Source of the DNA: Marinomonas profundimaris
GTDB lineage: Bacteria > Pseudomonadota > Gammaproteobacteria > Pseudomonadales > Marinomonadaceae
Direction of reading: 5' to 3'
DNA length: 64,000 bases
NCBI RefSeq assembly: GCF_000508165.1
Contig: NZ_AYOZ01000045.1
Span: 62,001 to 126,000 of the forward strand
The notes under the pieces are model-generated. The model did no database searches. It was not told the DNA's origin and worked only from the letters and a program-made list of their open reading frames with translations. This document shows positions 22,547 to 31,398 of the stretch, piece after piece (within the stretch, counting starts at the first letter, position 1; the number at the start of each line of letters is the position of its first letter). The position numbers were made by a program, and so were the translations under genes.

Positions 22547-22861
22547 TTATAAAGGAAAGATTTGAGTCAACTTAGTGGCCAGCATAATGTCTCCATCCGC
22601 TCGGATTTTACCCTGCATGAAAGCCGCCATGCCATCTAATTCACCACTCATTACTTCTTTCAGTGTATCCAAGTCCATACTAAGCGTGACGGTAGGATCA
22701 TCATGCTGACCTTCTCCCATGTCACATTTCCCATCGGAGATACTTAAGTGATAGTTGTCTGCATCATCTAAGTCAAATTGAAACACGGCTTCCATATCAT
22801 CGGCTTCATCCGCGTCGAAACGACCTAACATAGATTCAAATACCGCTTTTGCTTCGCTCAT
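22547..22861 (-). CDS. SCP2 sterol-binding domain protein
   Basis: 104 residues: one free-standing SCP2 (sterol carrier protein 2) domain, with the typical strand FQFDLDDADNYHLSISDGKC, then DPTVTLSMDLDTLKEVMSGELDGMAAFMQGKI in pieces and a final ATKLTQIFPL. Such domains form a hydrophobic tunnel that binds fatty acyl chains or other lipids in the cytoplasm. Its position between fadD and the acyl-CoA dehydrogenase suggests it shuttles acyl-CoA, which is inference. The ribosome binding site GAGG is nine bases before the ATG. Confidence 0.88.
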   Translation of the reverse strand: MSEAKAVFESMLGRFDADEADDMEAVFQFDLDDADNYHLSISDGKCDMGEGQHDDPTVTLSMDLDTLKEVMSGELDGMAAFMQGKIRADGDIMLATKLTQIFPL

Positions 22862-22940
22862 AATTCTGACCTCTTTAATCTGTTTAAAATACCATGTCTA
22901 TTTCACATGCTTAATTTTGTTATCGCTTGTTTCTTAATAA

Positions 22941-24746
22941 CTAAGCGTTAAGAAACAAAAAGTTATCTTCGTCCATTGACAATAAGTTGTCTGCGCCAGA
23001 CAGCATGGCTTCGGCATGTGCTTTAGTACGAGGCAATAAGCGCTCATAATAGAAAGTCGCCGTTTGCAATTTAGCCGTATAAAAACCGACTTCGTCTGTG
23101 CCTTCATCCAGTTTCTTTTGAGCTGTTACGGCCATACGCGCCCAGAAATACGCCAATACAACGTAGCCAGAGAACATCAAATAATCAACCGAAGCCGCGC
23201 CCACTTCGTCTTTGTTACGCATGGCTTTCATGCCAATTTTCATCGTAACATCGCCCCATTCGCTGTTCACTTTATCCAACGCTGAGATGTAAGACTTAAG
23301 ACGTTTTTCGCCTTTGTGCTCTTTACAGAACTTATGAATAATCTTAGTAAAACGACGTAGTGTCGCGCCTTGCGTCATCAATACTTTACGACCCAATAGA
23401 TCCAACGCCTGAATACCCGTCGTGCCTTCATACAGCATCGAAATACGACAATCGCGTACGTTTTGCTCCATGCCCCACTCAGCAATGTAACCGTGACCGC
23501 CAAACACCTGCAAACCTTGGTTTGCTGATTCAAAACCCGTTTCTGTTAAGAAGGCTTTCGCAATTGGCGTTAATAAAGACATCAACTCATCCGCTTCGGC
23601 TTTTTCGTCAGCAGAACCTTTCTTCATCGTATCCACAAGCATAGAGCAATAATGGATCAGAGCACGACCGCCTTCTGAAAACGCTTTTTGCGTTAGCAAC
23701 ATACGACGAACATCTGGGTGAACAATGATAGGATCCGCGGCTTTCTCTGGGGCTTTTGGACCAGACAAAGAACGCATCTGTAAACGATCTTTTGCGTAAG
23801 CAACCGAGTTTTGCAATGCCCACTCAGAATGAGCCAAACCCTGTAATGCTGTGCCAAGGCGCGCGGTATTCATAAAGGTAAACATGCAGTTTAAACCGCG
23901 GTTTGGTTCACCAATTAGGTAGCCTTTCGCGCCATCAAAGTTCATCACGCACGTGGCATTACCATGTATGCCCATTTTGTGTTCAATCGAACCACAAGAC
24001 ACTTGATTACGATCAGCGATTTCGCCATTCGCGTCAGCGTTGTGTTTTGGGACGATAAACAACGATATACCTTTTGTACCGGCAGGCGCATCTGGGAGAC
24101 GAGCCAACACGATATGGACAATATTGTCAGCCATATCATGCTCACCAGCCGAAATGAAAATCTTCGTACCGGTGATCGCGTAACTGCCATCAGCTTGTGG
24201 CTCAGCCTTGGTTTTCAACATACCAAGGTCAGTACCACAATGAGGCTCAGTCAAACACATGGTGCCTGTCCATTCGCCTGAAACCAATTTTGTTAGATAG
24301 GTTTGTTTTTGCTCGTCAGTGCCATGCAATTCGATGGTGTTCATGGCACCGTGGCTGAGCCCTGGGTACATGCCCCACGACCAGTTTGACGTGGCGATCA
24401 TTTCCGTCACCATCATACCAAGTGAATCAGGTAAACCTTGTCCGCCTACGTTTTCGGGATGAGAAAGAGATGGCCAGCCGCCCTCCACGTATTGTTGGTA
24501 GGCTTCTTTAAACCCGTCAGGGGTTGTAACAACACCGTCTTTAAACTGGCAACCCTGCTGGTCGCCAACGCGGTTTAGAGGAGAAAGAACACGCTCTGCA
24601 AATTTTGCACCTTCTTCAAGGATGGCAGACACCATATCTGGCGTTGCTTCTTCCGCGCCTGGCAATTTAGCGTAGTGGCCATGAAAATCGAGAACTTCTT
24701 CAGTGACAAATTTGATGTCGCGCAAGGGCGCTTTATATTCAGGCAT
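22941..24746 (-). CDS. Large acyl-CoA dehydrogenase (FadE5/DmdC-like)
   Basis: 601 residues, the long acyl-CoA dehydrogenase type with an extra C-terminal domain, also found as PA0506/PA0508 and DmdC. First step of beta-oxidation: acyl-CoA to trans-2-enoyl-CoA with FAD; electrons go to EtfAB. The FAD/substrate motifs MCLTEPHCGTDLG and YAITGTKIFISAGEHDM, and the catalytic base region RISMLYEGTTGIQALDLLGRK with its Glu, are present. Substrate range (medium or long chains, or methylmercaptopropionyl-CoA) cannot be read. An inverted repeat with GGAACC/GGTTCC halves lies 42 bases upstream and may be an operator. Confidence 0.92.
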   Translation of the reverse strand: MPEYKAPLRDIKFVTEEVLDFHGHYAKLPGAEEATPDMVSAILEEGAKFAERVLSPLNRVGDQQGCQFKDGVVTTPDGFKEAYQQYVEGGWPSLSHPENVGGQGLPDSLGMMVTEMIATSNWSWGMYPGLSHGAMNTIELHGTDEQKQTYLTKLVSGEWTGTMCLTEPHCGTDLGMLKTKAEPQADGSYAITGTKIFISAGEHDMADNIVHIVLARLPDAPAGTKGISLFIVPKHNADANGEIADRNQVSCGSIEHKMGIHGNATCVMNFDGAKGYLIGEPNRGLNCMFTFMNTARLGTALQGLAHSEWALQNSVAYAKDRLQMRSLSGPKAPEKAADPIIVHPDVRRMLLTQKAFSEGGRALIHYCSMLVDTMKKGSADEKAEADELMSLLTPIAKAFLTETGFESANQGLQVFGGHGYIAEWGMEQNVRDCRISMLYEGTTGIQALDLLGRKVLMTQGATLRRFTKIIHKFCKEHKGEKRLKSYISALDKVNSEWGDVTMKIGMKAMRNKDEVGAASVDYLMFSGYVVLAYFWARMAVTAQKKLDEGTDEVGFYTAKLQTATFYYERLLPRTKAHAEAMLSGADNLLSMDEDNFLFLNA

Positions 24747-24779
24747 GACTTATGACCTCTTATTGTTTTTATTCAATCT

Positions 24780-24815
24780 GTTCCAATAGGAACCTCTTAT
24801 GCTAGAAAGGTTCCT
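24780..24815. promoter_or_regulatory. Inverted repeat upstream of the acyl-CoA dehydrogenase gene
   Basis: AGGAACCT (24788-24795) and AGGTTCCT (24808-24815) are perfect inverted halves 12 bases apart; an overlapping pair GTTCC-AATA-GGAAC lies at 24780-24793. Three related half-sites this close to the start codon at 24746 look like a repressor or activator site, for example for a fatty-acid-responsive regulator, but no regulator can be named. Confidence 0.4.
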
Positions 24816-24976
24816 CTATAAGCGCTTTTCTCTCAATAACAAAAGATGCCAAAGTTAATGACAAAATACACCAAGGGAATCGTTTTAAACACTCAACCAC
24901 TCTAATTCACAGGAAGTAAAAGGACACAAAAATGGAAAACAGCCCGCTCATTGGTGACGAAAAACGCATAAATACA

Positions 24977-25990
24977 TTAGGTGAAATCGTTTTCGCATCG
25001 CTGTCTAATAACTGTAGGCCAATTGCCTTCCATTCCTCCAATCACCTCCACACGGCTACCACCTTGCCATGAAGCCACATTTAAACAGACCTCACCACGC
25101 GCCATATTAACCAAAAGCGCCTCGCTAGCGTTCATCGCAAACACGCCTTTAATGCGATAAATGCCTTCCAGTTCAGCCATCCAATGAACCATTGAGGTGA
25201 TGTTTTCTTTATCAAAATACATATGAGGCCAACGCCAACCCAATACCTGCATCGCATCTTGCTGCTTTTGATAAAATTGAGGCTCGTTAACAAGCGCTCG
25301 ATTTTCATGGCTATGTTGGTGTCTATGAATCTCATGTGAATGACGCCCTTTCACTGGCTCCATTAACACAGACGTAATCGCCTTCAACCCTATATCTAAT
25401 TCGCTAATCGGCAACATCATAGGGTCTGTTCTAAATACCGTCTGAGTCGATATCGAGGAAGACAAAGTACTGAAACGCGCGTCAACTAAATCCATATCGC
25501 TTTGCTGATAACGATCGACATGACTCAACACAATGCCACCCGCCACGTCTATTTGATCATTAAATGTAGCGTGATTTGTGTAGCGCTCATCACCCAAATG
25601 ACGCGCGTCGAGAACACAAAAAACGCCACTTAGAAGCAACACATCTTGATAAGCATCGCTGCGTAGTTTTTGAATGATTTGCTTAGGATGACCAAGGCCT
25701 GACGGCTCAATAAAAATTCGATCTGGATTGTATTGCCGTATCAGTTGATTCAAACCTTGTTGAAACGCAGCAGACGTCGTGCAGCAGACACAACCACCCG
25801 GAACTTCCCGAATGGCGACGCCCAAATCTGCGTAGAAAACGCTGTCCAAGCCAATGTCACCAAACTCATTAACCAAAACAGCCCAGCGCTCATTCGACGG
25901 CGCTTGAGCCAATATCTGACGAATCAATGTGGTTTTTCCTGCCCCTAAAAACCCCGTCACTACGGTGACTTTGATGCCCTGATAACGCAT
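24977..25990 (-). CDS. CobW/COG0523-type GTPase, metal chaperone-like
   Basis: 337 residues from the ATG at 25990. Walker A GFLGAGKTT, the metal-binding CxCC motif (GGCVCCTTS, about 68-76) and the GTPase motif EPSGLGHP are all present, with a CobW C-terminal domain (about 240-330). A histidine-rich stretch around residue 220 (HSHEIHRHQHSHE) lies between the two domains and probably binds zinc or another metal. COG0523 proteins insert or deliver metals in the cytoplasm using GTP. The stop of the DUF481 gene is 16 bases upstream, so the two are probably cotranscribed. No Zur box was recognised. Confidence 0.88.
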   Translation of the reverse strand: MRYQGIKVTVVTGFLGAGKTTLIRQILAQAPSNERWAVLVNEFGDIGLDSVFYADLGVAIREVPGGCVCCTTSAAFQQGLNQLIRQYNPDRIFIEPSGLGHPKQIIQKLRSDAYQDVLLLSGVFCVLDARHLGDERYTNHATFNDQIDVAGGIVLSHVDRYQQSDMDLVDARFSTLSSSISTQTVFRTDPMMLPISELDIGLKAITSVLMEPVKGRHSHEIHRHQHSHENRALVNEPQFYQKQQDAMQVLGWRWPHMYFDKENITSMVHWMAELEGIYRIKGVFAMNASEALLVNMARGEVCLNVASWQGGSRVEVIGGMEGNWPTVIRQRCENDFT

Positions 25991-26006
25991 AAGAAAATCC
26001 AATTAT

Positions 26007-26762
26007 TTAAAAAGAATATGCCAACGTCATGCTGGTTGTGGAGTCCGTCTTTTCTCTGTTGTCTAGCACTACACTATTGTGAGTAATACTGTAAGCCGCC
26101 TTCATGCTCAAATTATCCCTCAGTCTGGCAGAAATCGCCGTTTCCGATTTGGACAACGTGTTTTTATGACCTTCCAACGCAAGATCACTTCCTAACGTCT
26201 GGGTGAATTTCACCTCAGAACTAAAGCGGTATTCGTATTCTGCTTCCAGGTGCACAATGATGGAATCTTCTTTATTGCCTTCATCCGTCCGATTAAAAGA
26301 ATAACCGGGGCCAATGTTGTAATCCAAAAATGCGTTAGAATGGGAAAATAATCGTCGAGAATAGCCAATAGCGATGGTATTTTGGTAATCGTAGCCACTA
26401 AAGCGATCGTCGGTATAAGAACCAAAAACGAAAATCGACGTATTCTCAGCGCTTAATTTATAATCACTTTGCGCCGACAAAAACACTTTTTGCGCCGTTG
26501 TCTCACTTATACCTTCGTATCGATCTCGTTTGTATAGCGTATCCATTTCATATTTATTCTTCCATGCTCGAAAGTCTTGCTTGATTGTCGCCTTTCCTTT
26601 CAATGCCGAGCTGTCTGTATTCCCTGTCGTTGCGATAACCCCAAACTCAACTTCCATGCTTAACGGCGCTAAAGGCATTCTCATAGGAAAACGTTCTGAC
26701 GCATGAATTGAAGGTATCGCAAAAAACAAACCCACCAATACGGCTCGCCTTAACGGTCTCAT
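26007..26762 (-). CDS. DUF481 (YdiY-like) outer-membrane beta-barrel protein
   Basis: 251 residues. A signal peptide (about 1-22, ending IHA/SE) is followed by a repetitive beta-strand pattern: MEVEFGVIATTGNTDSSALKG, ADYKLSAENTSIFVFGSYTDD-like strands and RFSGYDYQNTIAIGYS. It ends in an aromatic residue (LAYSF), the outer-membrane insertion signal. This matches DUF481, to which the E. coli salt-induced protein YdiY belongs; the function is unknown. The GNTDSS segment is typical of the family. It lies 16 bases upstream of the CobW-type GTPase on the same strand. Confidence 0.85.
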   Translation of the reverse strand: MRPLRRAVLVGLFFAIPSIHASERFPMRMPLAPLSMEVEFGVIATTGNTDSSALKGKATIKQDFRAWKNKYEMDTLYKRDRYEGISETTAQKVFLSAQSDYKLSAENTSIFVFGSYTDDRFSGYDYQNTIAIGYSRRLFSHSNAFLDYNIGPGYSFNRTDEGNKEDSIIVHLEAEYEYRFSSEVKFTQTLGSDLALEGHKNTLSKSETAISARLRDNLSMKAAYSITHNSVVLDNREKTDSTTSMTLAYSF

Positions 26763-26979
26763 CGCAATGCATTCCTTTTATTTCATCAATAAATACCCGT
26801 TAGCTATTAAAGAGGTACCGCGCCCAAACACCATAAAAAGTGGTCTAAGCCTGACGCATTTCCCTTCTTAAATTACCTTAAAGGCTGGAATACATTCTTT
26901 CATTGATACTGCAATATCACAGTCAAATTACTGTTAGCTATATGAAAAATAATCGATAAGAAACCAAGAGAACCTTACA

Positions 26980-27504
26980 TTAAGCTCGGACTTTTACGTT
27001 GTTATTCCCATCCTTACTTTGACGAATTAACGCATCGCCAGCGACCGCTCTAGCAGACTTCGCCAATCGATCGTAAAGCAAAACATTGACTGACGCCGCT
27101 AAATTCATACAACCAACCGTTGGCACAAACACCACAAAATCCGCTCGATCTACAACTTTTTGGTCAATCGTTCCGTCCTCTGGACCAAAAATATACAAGG
27201 CTTTTTCAGGGTGATTAAAAGCAGGAAGTGGTGTTGCGCCCTGAATCAAATCCACGCAAACTATTTTGGTTTCAGAATCCACTGAATCAACTAAACTTTC
27301 CACACCCAGAGTGTCTATATTGATCAGGGGAATAGACGCGCTGGCTTTTTGTGTGTCGGTCGACATTTTGATTGCTCGGTCGTAACGTGTTCCTGAATAC
27401 AACACCTGATTAGCTTCATAGCATCCTGCCGCTCGCATTACAGAGCCTACATTTGACGTATCTTTAGGATTGGTTAAACCAATAGAGACAAATTCTTTTT
27501 TCAT
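26980..27504 (-). CDS. SpoU/TrmH-family RNA methyltransferase
   Basis: 174 residues from the ATG at 27504, where family-like sequence begins (KKEFVSIGLTNPKDTSNVGS). Motifs of the SPOUT fold are clear: TSNVGSVMRAAGCYEA, LYIFGPEDGTI and the knot-forming PTVGCMNLAASVNVLLYDRL. It should transfer a methyl group from S-adenosylmethionine to a 2'-OH of tRNA or rRNA. It is short, one domain, like TrmL, but the target is not clear. An in-frame start at 27543 would add 13 residues without a ribosome binding site. The 285 bases between it and the divergent TraB/GumN gene hold no convincing gene. Confidence 0.85.
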   Translation of the reverse strand: MKKEFVSIGLTNPKDTSNVGSVMRAAGCYEANQVLYSGTRYDRAIKMSTDTQKASASIPLINIDTLGVESLVDSVDSETKIVCVDLIQGATPLPAFNHPEKALYIFGPEDGTIDQKVVDRADFVVFVPTVGCMNLAASVNVLLYDRLAKSARAVAGDALIRQSKDGNNNVKVRA

Positions 27505-27789
27505 TGATAATTCACTACACAGACATTTAAAAACGACGCTCATAATATCACTATTACATCGTATTTATCGCCATACGGATGTCGCTTAACCGATCAAAGA
27601 CGCGCCTATGATTTGCTTAAATAATAAGAAAAAAACAAACACAACCCTCGATGACACTTTCGCTATTACTTTAAATGCGTACACTGACGTCAAACAATCG
27701 ACGGTTCGTTTTTCATATTTGGCCGTCGCAAAAAATAATAACGTCACTACTGACATCCTATTTAATGAACAAAATCATTCAGGAAAATC

Positions 27790-28650
27790 ATGAATATTTT
27801 AAAAAAATTTGGCCTTACCTTATTAGCGGCCGCCACTTTTCAAACCCAAGCCGCATCTGTTTGGAAAGTCACCTCAGGGTCAAACACACTTTACATCGGC
27901 GGTACGATCCATTTATTGACACCACACGATTACCCGCTCCCAAGTGCTTACGAAACAGCCTACCAAGCGGCGGATAAAGTCATCTTTGAAACCAACATGG
28001 AAACCCTGACCGATCCTGATTTTCAACAACACATGCAAGCAGAACTGTCCTTTACTGATAACACCACCATCGACCAAGTGGTCACGCCAGAAACCTATCA
28101 ATCACTAAAAATATATTTAGCCGCTCGACAAATTCCTATCACCGCCGTTCACAACTTAAAACCCAGTGCTTTGGCCATTTCACTTAGCATGATTGAACTG
28201 AAACATTTAGGATTTACCAGCGCAGGAGTGGATCAGTACTATGCGCAAAGAGCCAAAAATGACAATAAGCCAAAAGGCTGGTTAGAAGAGCCCGAAGCAC
28301 AAATAGCCACCCTAGGTGAAATGAACCACCAAGACAGCGACGCCATCATCAATTACACACTAGAAGACATTAAAGACATGCCAAAAAGCATGAAAGACCT
28401 TCGGAACAGTTGGCGCAAAGGCGACGTTGAAGCAATGGCAGACCTAGAACTAAAAGATTTTAAAAACGATTACCCAGATATTTATCAATCTCTTTTAGTG
28501 AAACGAAATAACCTGTGGATGCCACAAATTGAGCGAATGCTAAACGACTCAGAAGTTGAATTTATAATGGTTGGCGCGATGCACCTTGCCGGTACTGACA
28601 GCATTTTAAAAAAGCTCAAAGCCCTCGGTTATCACGTTAAAAACTTATAA
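27790..28650 (+). CDS. TraB/GumN family protein
   Basis: 286 residues with a signal peptide (about 1-21, cut near TQA/AS). The two conserved motifs of the TraB/GumN (Tiki-like) fold are present: YIGGTIHLL near residue 36 and the late VGAMHLAG near residue 260, whose histidines and glutamate (in VIFETNMET) form a putative metalloprotease site. In bacteria these are periplasmic or secreted proteins of poorly known function. The start has AGGA five bases upstream. It stands alone; a hairpin (28692-28721) follows. Confidence 0.88.
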   Translation: MNILKKFGLTLLAAATFQTQAASVWKVTSGSNTLYIGGTIHLLTPHDYPLPSAYETAYQAADKVIFETNMETLTDPDFQQHMQAELSFTDNTTIDQVVTPETYQSLKIYLAARQIPITAVHNLKPSALAISLSMIELKHLGFTSAGVDQYYAQRAKNDNKPKGWLEEPEAQIATLGEMNHQDSDAIINYTLEDIKDMPKSMKDLRNSWRKGDVEAMADLELKDFKNDYPDIYQSLLVKRNNLWMPQIERMLNDSEVEFIMVGAMHLAGTDSILKKLKALGYHVKNL

Positions 28651-28691
28651 CAAGGTCACCAATCGAGCAAAATTCACGCAGGCTATTCAAA

Positions 28692-28721
28692 GGTAAAGCG
28701 CACCAAAAGGTGAGTTTTACC
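28692..28721 (+). terminator. Hairpin after the TraB/GumN gene
   Basis: GGTAAA-GCG-CACC, loop AAAA, GGTG-AGT-TTTACC: two paired blocks flanking a small internal loop. There is no T-run, so termination is uncertain. Confidence 0.4.
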
Positions 28722-28792
28722 ACTTTTACCTGTTAAGTTGATTATTTGTTTCAATTTTCCTCCCCAAACCCCCCAGAATTTTTTATACTTGC

Positions 28793-28901
28793 CGCCGAAA
28801 TTATTTACTGACCAACTGATCAGTTATCAAACTTATCTCGGCGTATTTTTTGTGAGTTTTTTCCCCGAACGCTTGGACTCACAATGCAATAGATACCGTC
28901 G
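28793..28901 (+). promoter_or_regulatory. Structured leader upstream of the purine permease gene, riboswitch candidate
   Basis: CGGCGTAT (28839-28846) pairs with ATACCGTCG (28893-28901) with one bulged base and one G-U pair. Inside, after an asymmetric internal loop, TTGTGAGT (28850-28857) pairs with ACTCACAA (28877-28884). The CGGCG arm can instead pair upstream: CGCCGA (28793-28798) with TCGGCG (28838-28843). Two mutually exclusive folds before a nucleobase transporter gene look like a ligand-controlled switch. A possible -10 box TATACT (28784-28789) would start the RNA near the first arm. No known riboswitch consensus was recognised with certainty. Confidence 0.4.
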
Positions 28902-28924
28902 CCCTACTAGCAAAAGGTTTCCCT

Positions 28925-30217
28925 ATGCTCGAACGTTATTTCCAACTTAAAGCCCACAACACTTCGATTCGTAACGAAGTCGTCGGAGGTATCACTACCT
29001 TCTTGACGATGGCTTACATCATCTTTGTTAACCCATCTATTCTTGCCCAAGCCGGTATGGACCAAGGTGCAGTTTTTGTCGCAACCTGTCTTGCCGCAGC
29101 CATTGGTTGTTTGATTATGGGTCTGTATGCAAACTACCCAATCGCATTAGCGCCAGGCATGGGACTGAACGCTTTCTTCACGTACGGCGTCGTTCTTGGC
29201 ATGGGTTACTCTTGGGAACAAGCGTTAGGTGCTGTGTTCTTATCAGGTATTCTTTTCATCTTTATCAGTATCTTTCGAATTCGCGAATGGGTTATCAATG
29301 CCATTCCTTCTTCATTAAAACTTGGTATTGCCGCTGGTATTGGCCTTTTCCTAGCCATGATTGCTCTGCAAAACTCTGGCATCATCGTGAAAAATCCAGC
29401 GACCATGGTGTCATTGGGTGATTTGTCTTCGCCATCGGCTATTTACGGTTTACTTGGCTTTTTTGTTATTTGTGCATTGGCTTACTTGAACATTACTGGC
29501 GCTGTCATGATCGGCATTCTTTTCGTCACGGTTTTGTCGATTCTATTTGGTCAAAATGAGTTTGGCGGACTGGTTTCCATGCCGCCATCGGTTGTTCCAA
29601 CGTTTCTCGCAATGGACATAGAAGGCGCATTTCAAATCAGCATGTTAAGTGTGATTTTTGCCTTTTTCTTTGTGGATTTATTTGACACATCTGGCACGCT
29701 AATCGGTGTAGGTCAACGTGGCGGATTGCTAGATAAAGAAGGCAAACTGCCTCGTCTTAAAAAAGCCCTTCTCGCCGATTCAAGCGCGACGGTTGTTGGT
29801 GCTGCTTTAGGTACGTCATCGACGACAAGTTATATTGAAAGTGCTTCTGGTGTCGCTGCTGGCGGACGCACTGGCTTAACAGCGGTTGTTGTTGCTCTGT
29901 TATTTTTGCTTAGCCTTTTCTTTGCGCCACTTGCCGGCTCTATTCCTGCGTACGCAACGGCAGGCGCGCTTATGTACGTGGCGGTATTAATGACAAGCAG
30001 CTTGGCTCATGTAGATTGGGATGACATTTCAGAAGCCGCTCCCGTTCTGATTGCCGCCTTCACCATGCCGCTAACATATTCCATCGCAGATGGTATTGCT
30101 CTGTCTTTTATCAGCTACGCGGTTATCAAACTGCTATCTGGTCAAGGTAAGCAAGTCAGTCCTGCTGTGTATATTCTAGCGGCCCTATTCATCGCTAAAT
30201 TCTTTATTTTTGTGTGA
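28925..30217 (+). CDS. NCS2-family purine permease (AzgA-like)
   Basis: 430 residues with about 12-14 membrane helices. The start TSIRNEVVGGITTFLTMAYI and the motifs GMGLNAFFTYGVVLGMGYSW, FFFVDLFDTSGTLIGVGQ and GTSSTTSYIESASGVAAGGR define the AzgA branch (adenine, guanine, hypoxanthine uptake) of the nucleobase:cation symporters in the inner membrane. The AAAGG ribosome binding site is near 28914-28918, just after a structured leader. It is transcribed alone and ends at a strong terminator. The exact purine cannot be told from sequence. Confidence 0.93.
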   Translation: MLERYFQLKAHNTSIRNEVVGGITTFLTMAYIIFVNPSILAQAGMDQGAVFVATCLAAAIGCLIMGLYANYPIALAPGMGLNAFFTYGVVLGMGYSWEQALGAVFLSGILFIFISIFRIREWVINAIPSSLKLGIAAGIGLFLAMIALQNSGIIVKNPATMVSLGDLSSPSAIYGLLGFFVICALAYLNITGAVMIGILFVTVLSILFGQNEFGGLVSMPPSVVPTFLAMDIEGAFQISMLSVIFAFFFVDLFDTSGTLIGVGQRGGLLDKEGKLPRLKKALLADSSATVVGAALGTSSTTSYIESASGVAAGGRTGLTAVVVALLFLLSLFFAPLAGSIPAYATAGALMYVAVLMTSSLAHVDWDDISEAAPVLIAAFTMPLTYSIADGIALSFISYAVIKLLSGQGKQVSPAVYILAALFIAKFFIFV

Positions 30218-30288
30218 TTTTTCAAGGGGCTTTTTACAGCACCCAATCAAAAAACACGTAACAAATAGTAGCGATAGATAGACACAAA

Positions 30289-30327
30289 AAACAGGCCCAG
30301 AGAGTATTCTCTGGGCCTGTTTTTTTA
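30289..30327 (+). terminator. Terminator of the purine permease gene
   Basis: AAACAGGCCCAGAGA and TCTCTGGGCCTGTTT form a perfect 15-bp stem with loop GTAT, followed by seven T. Confidence 0.95.
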
Positions 30328-30414
30328 TAATTTATCGTATTTTTCAGCTTCGCAAAAAGTCCATATTACTATATGATTCGCCATCGATTTTCACCCTTCC
30401 AAGCGATCAAAAAC

Positions 30415-31158
30415 ATGTCTTACAATGCGCTCTATACGGACTTATCAGGTTATTACGACTTGATGTGTGCCGACATCAATTACCAAGCCCAAAGCAACAG
30501 CGCACATCGACTTCAACAGATTTTCGGCAATGGTGGACAACGGCATTTGGATTTAGCTTGTGGCACTGGGCCACACATTCACCATCTTCTGCAATATGGT
30601 TATCAGTGTAAGGGCCTCGATATTAACCAGCCCATGCTCGATATCGCTCAGCAACGCTGTCCAAGTGCGCAATTTGAACTGGGTAATATGTGCGATTTTG
30701 TCACGGACGAAGCTTACGATTTCATCACCTGCTTTTTGTATTCTATTCACTACAGTGGTGACACCCAAAATTTAAACAACTGCATTAAAAGTGTCCATAG
30801 CGCACTCAATAAAGGCGGTGTATTTTGCTTCAACTCCGTCGATAAGAACCAGATAGACAATGGCTTGTTTGCAAAACACAGCGTGATACACGAAAACAGT
30901 AAATTTTCCTTTGGATCATCTTGGTACTACAGCGGTGAAGGCGACAAGCAAACGCTGAAACTGAGTATTGAAAAAAGTACGATGGAAGAAACACAGTGCT
31001 GGACAGATGAACACCCAATGGTGGCATTGAGCTTTTATGCGCTAAGCGCATTATTAGCGCCGTATTTTGATGTTCATATTTTTGAACACGATCACGACAA
31101 ACTTCTTCCTTGGGATAAGAAATCTGGTAACGCTATTTTTCTGTGTATAAAACGATAA
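30415..31158 (+). CDS. Class I SAM-dependent methyltransferase
   Basis: 247 residues. The SAM-binding motif I HLDLACGTGPHIHHLL (about 42-57), the acidic end of beta 2 in CKGLDINQPML and motif DFITCFLYSIHY are those of a class I methyltransferase. The substrate is unknown; small-molecule methyltransferases of this layout are common. I prefer the ATG at 30415, where family-like sequence (SYNALYTDLSGYYDLMC) starts; an in-frame ATG at 30373 adds 14 residues and neither has a good ribosome binding site. Confidence 0.8.
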   Translation: MSYNALYTDLSGYYDLMCADINYQAQSNSAHRLQQIFGNGGQRHLDLACGTGPHIHHLLQYGYQCKGLDINQPMLDIAQQRCPSAQFELGNMCDFVTDEAYDFITCFLYSIHYSGDTQNLNNCIKSVHSALNKGGVFCFNSVDKNQIDNGLFAKHSVIHENSKFSFGSSWYYSGEGDKQTLKLSIEKSTMEETQCWTDEHPMVALSFYALSALLAPYFDVHIFEHDHDKLLPWDKKSGNAIFLCIKR

Positions 31159-31182
31159 AAAAGACTTAAGCCCGTATAACAA

Positions 31183-31398
31183 CTAAGCCATAGAACGATA
31201 TTTCAAAATCAAAGCAACAATTTCATGGTCGCTCACGGTAGAAGAAAGAGACTCATTCATAGAACGTCTTTGCGGTAAGCGTATGTTAAATTTACTTTTC
31301 AATACACCAACAACTTGTGAATCAGAATTAGGGTCAAACGCCTGGCTTGCAAACGTACAAATCCTTTGTAATACGAACTCTTTAGCGGTATTTATCAT
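31183..31398 (-). CDS. Small protein of unknown function
   Basis: 71 residues, no membrane segment or signal peptide. The ATG has a clear AGGAAA ribosome binding site five to six bases upstream, which is the main reason to call it real. The protein is mixed charge with a basic patch (RLPQRRS) and no cysteine pair; I recognise no family. It lies 24 bases after the methyltransferase on the other strand, and 305 bases beyond the Cpx sensor gene on its own strand. Confidence 0.55.
   Translation of the reverse strand: MINTAKEFVLQRICTFASQAFDPNSDSQVVGVLKSKFNIRLPQRRSMNESLSSTVSDHEIVALILKYRSMA

Noticed and set aside
24932..25072. A 46-codon frame with AAAGGA upstream on the plus strand
   Set aside because: It overlaps the 3' end of the CobW-type gene, shows no family sign, and the purine-rich stretch before it is likely chance.
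27608..27793. A 61-codon plus-strand frame upstream of the TraB/GumN gene
   Set aside because: Low-complexity start, no ribosome binding site and no recognisable domain; it runs into the true start region.
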